Below are positions 37,986 to 38,624 of a stretch of 38,624 nucleotides of DNA, piece after piece. Source of the DNA: Azolla pinnata (lineage: Eukaryota; Streptophyta; Polypodiopsida; Salviniales; Salviniaceae). The stretch is taken from the NCBI GenBank assembly GCA_037176905.1, contig JBBBWG010031587.1, positions 2,536 through 41,159 on the forward strand, read 5' to 3'. The notes under the pieces were generated by a model that did not search any database, was not told the origin of the DNA, and was given only the letters and a program-made list of their open reading frames with translations. A program made the position numbers and the translations under genes. Positions within the stretch are counted from its first letter, which is position 1; the number at the start of each line of letters is the position of its first letter.

Positions 37986-38624
37986 GGGATCGCTTCAACG
38001 TACTCTCCATAATATTTCTGTTTTTGTCTTTGCGTCAAAGGATGATTATGGTCCTTCACCTCTGATCTTTCTTGTACCAAGCCGTGAATTAGTTTGTCGC
38101 TTCGGTTAGTTTTCCGCAACATATGTGAATAAATCTTTCGAGAAACCTGTCCCAAATATATCAAAAAAACATTTTAGGATAGCTTTAGATACTCTCCATA
38201 TATATTCTATGTTTTTCTCTCTTGGGCCATAGGATGGTCCTTGACCTCCGAGACTTTCTTGCACCAAGCCATGAATTATGCTAGAAGGTTTGTTACTTCG
38301 GTTTTCTATAACGCGTGCGAAGAAATAAATCTTGCAAAAAAACCTGTCCAAAAATATATCAAAAAATTTAGGATAGCTTCACATACTCTCCGGATTCTAT
38401 GTTAGTCTCATGGCCCTTGGCCTCCAACCTTTCTCGTACCAAGCCACGAATTGTCGTAGAAGGTTTGTTACTTTAGTTTTCTACAACACATGCAAATAAA
38501 TCAATCTTTCGAAAAACTTGCTCCAAAATATATCAAAAAATTCAGGACAGCTTCAGATACTCTGCATATTCTATGTTGTCCTTGACCTCTATCTTTCTCG
38601 TACCAAGCCACGAATTACTCTAGA
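37986..38624 (+). repeat. Tandem satellite, 174-194-bp unit, open at the window edge
   Basis: Units begin near 37986, 38176, 38370 and 38544 at GGAT/GGACAGCTT(C/T). Each holds TACTCTCC(A/G) or TACTCTGC, a CCTTG/CACCTC block, CTT(G/T)(T/C)ACCAAGCC(A/G)(T/C)GAATT, TTACTT(C/T)(G/A)GTT (absent from the cut last unit), AATAAATC and finally ATATATCAAAAAA. The last unit is cut by the window end, so the array probably continues. Minus-strand 80-codon frames in it are shadows. Confidence 0.88.

Overview
This is a nuclear genome fragment from a flowering plant. The evidence is long AT-rich introns with GT/AG borders, plant-specific gene families, a plant-type (TTTAGGG) telomeric array, abundant simple-sequence repeats and a 100-base scaffold gap. 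I cannot name the species. One very GC-rich exon among AT-rich genes is a pattern often seen in monocots, but it does not prove one.

Six genes could be modelled exon by exon. Reading frame is kept across every proposed junction. Left to right: (1) + strand 2481-5320, a seven-exon monodehydroascorbate reductase with a C-terminal membrane anchor (peroxisomal-membrane MDAR4 type, 484 aa). (2) + strand 6914-9911, an eight-exon HAD-family phosphatase of the pyrimidine 5'-nucleotidase/SDT1 type (270 aa). (3) - strand 13144-10287, a seven-exon FSH-type serine hydrolase with the Ser/Asp/His triad (242 aa). (4) - strand 18991-16305, a three-exon REF/SRPP lipid-droplet-associated protein (220 aa). (5) - strand 31594-24822, a twelve-exon ZRSR2/Urp-type splicing factor with two CCCH fingers around a UHM-type RRM and an arginine-rich tail (609 aa). 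(6) + strand from 35765, the 5' part of an AVT1-type amino-acid transporter that runs off, or is interrupted before, the right edge.

Between the genes lie a 5.8-kb stretch (18992-24821) and a 4.2-kb stretch (31595-35764) in which I recognise no gene, plus a 2.6-kb stretch after the gap (13670-16304) that may hold retroelement debris too decayed to name. The genes are ordinary single-copy housekeeping or stress genes. They form no operon or evident functional cluster, although ascorbate recycling at the peroxisome membrane and lipid-droplet coating both belong to lipid and redox handling.

The most distinctive property of the window is local tandem amplification in non-coding DNA. Nearly every gene carries a different tandem duplication in an intron or leader, with periods of 64, 77, about 120, about 165, 180 and about 307 bp. 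There is also a higher-order minisatellite at the left end, and a telomeric array and a 174-194-bp satellite at the right end. Within coding sequence, the ZRSR2-like gene has a run of four consecutive phase-2/2 exons (108, 93, 81 and 90 nt), and the transporter has an in-frame 30-bp duplication. I found no convincing previously undescribed enzyme system.
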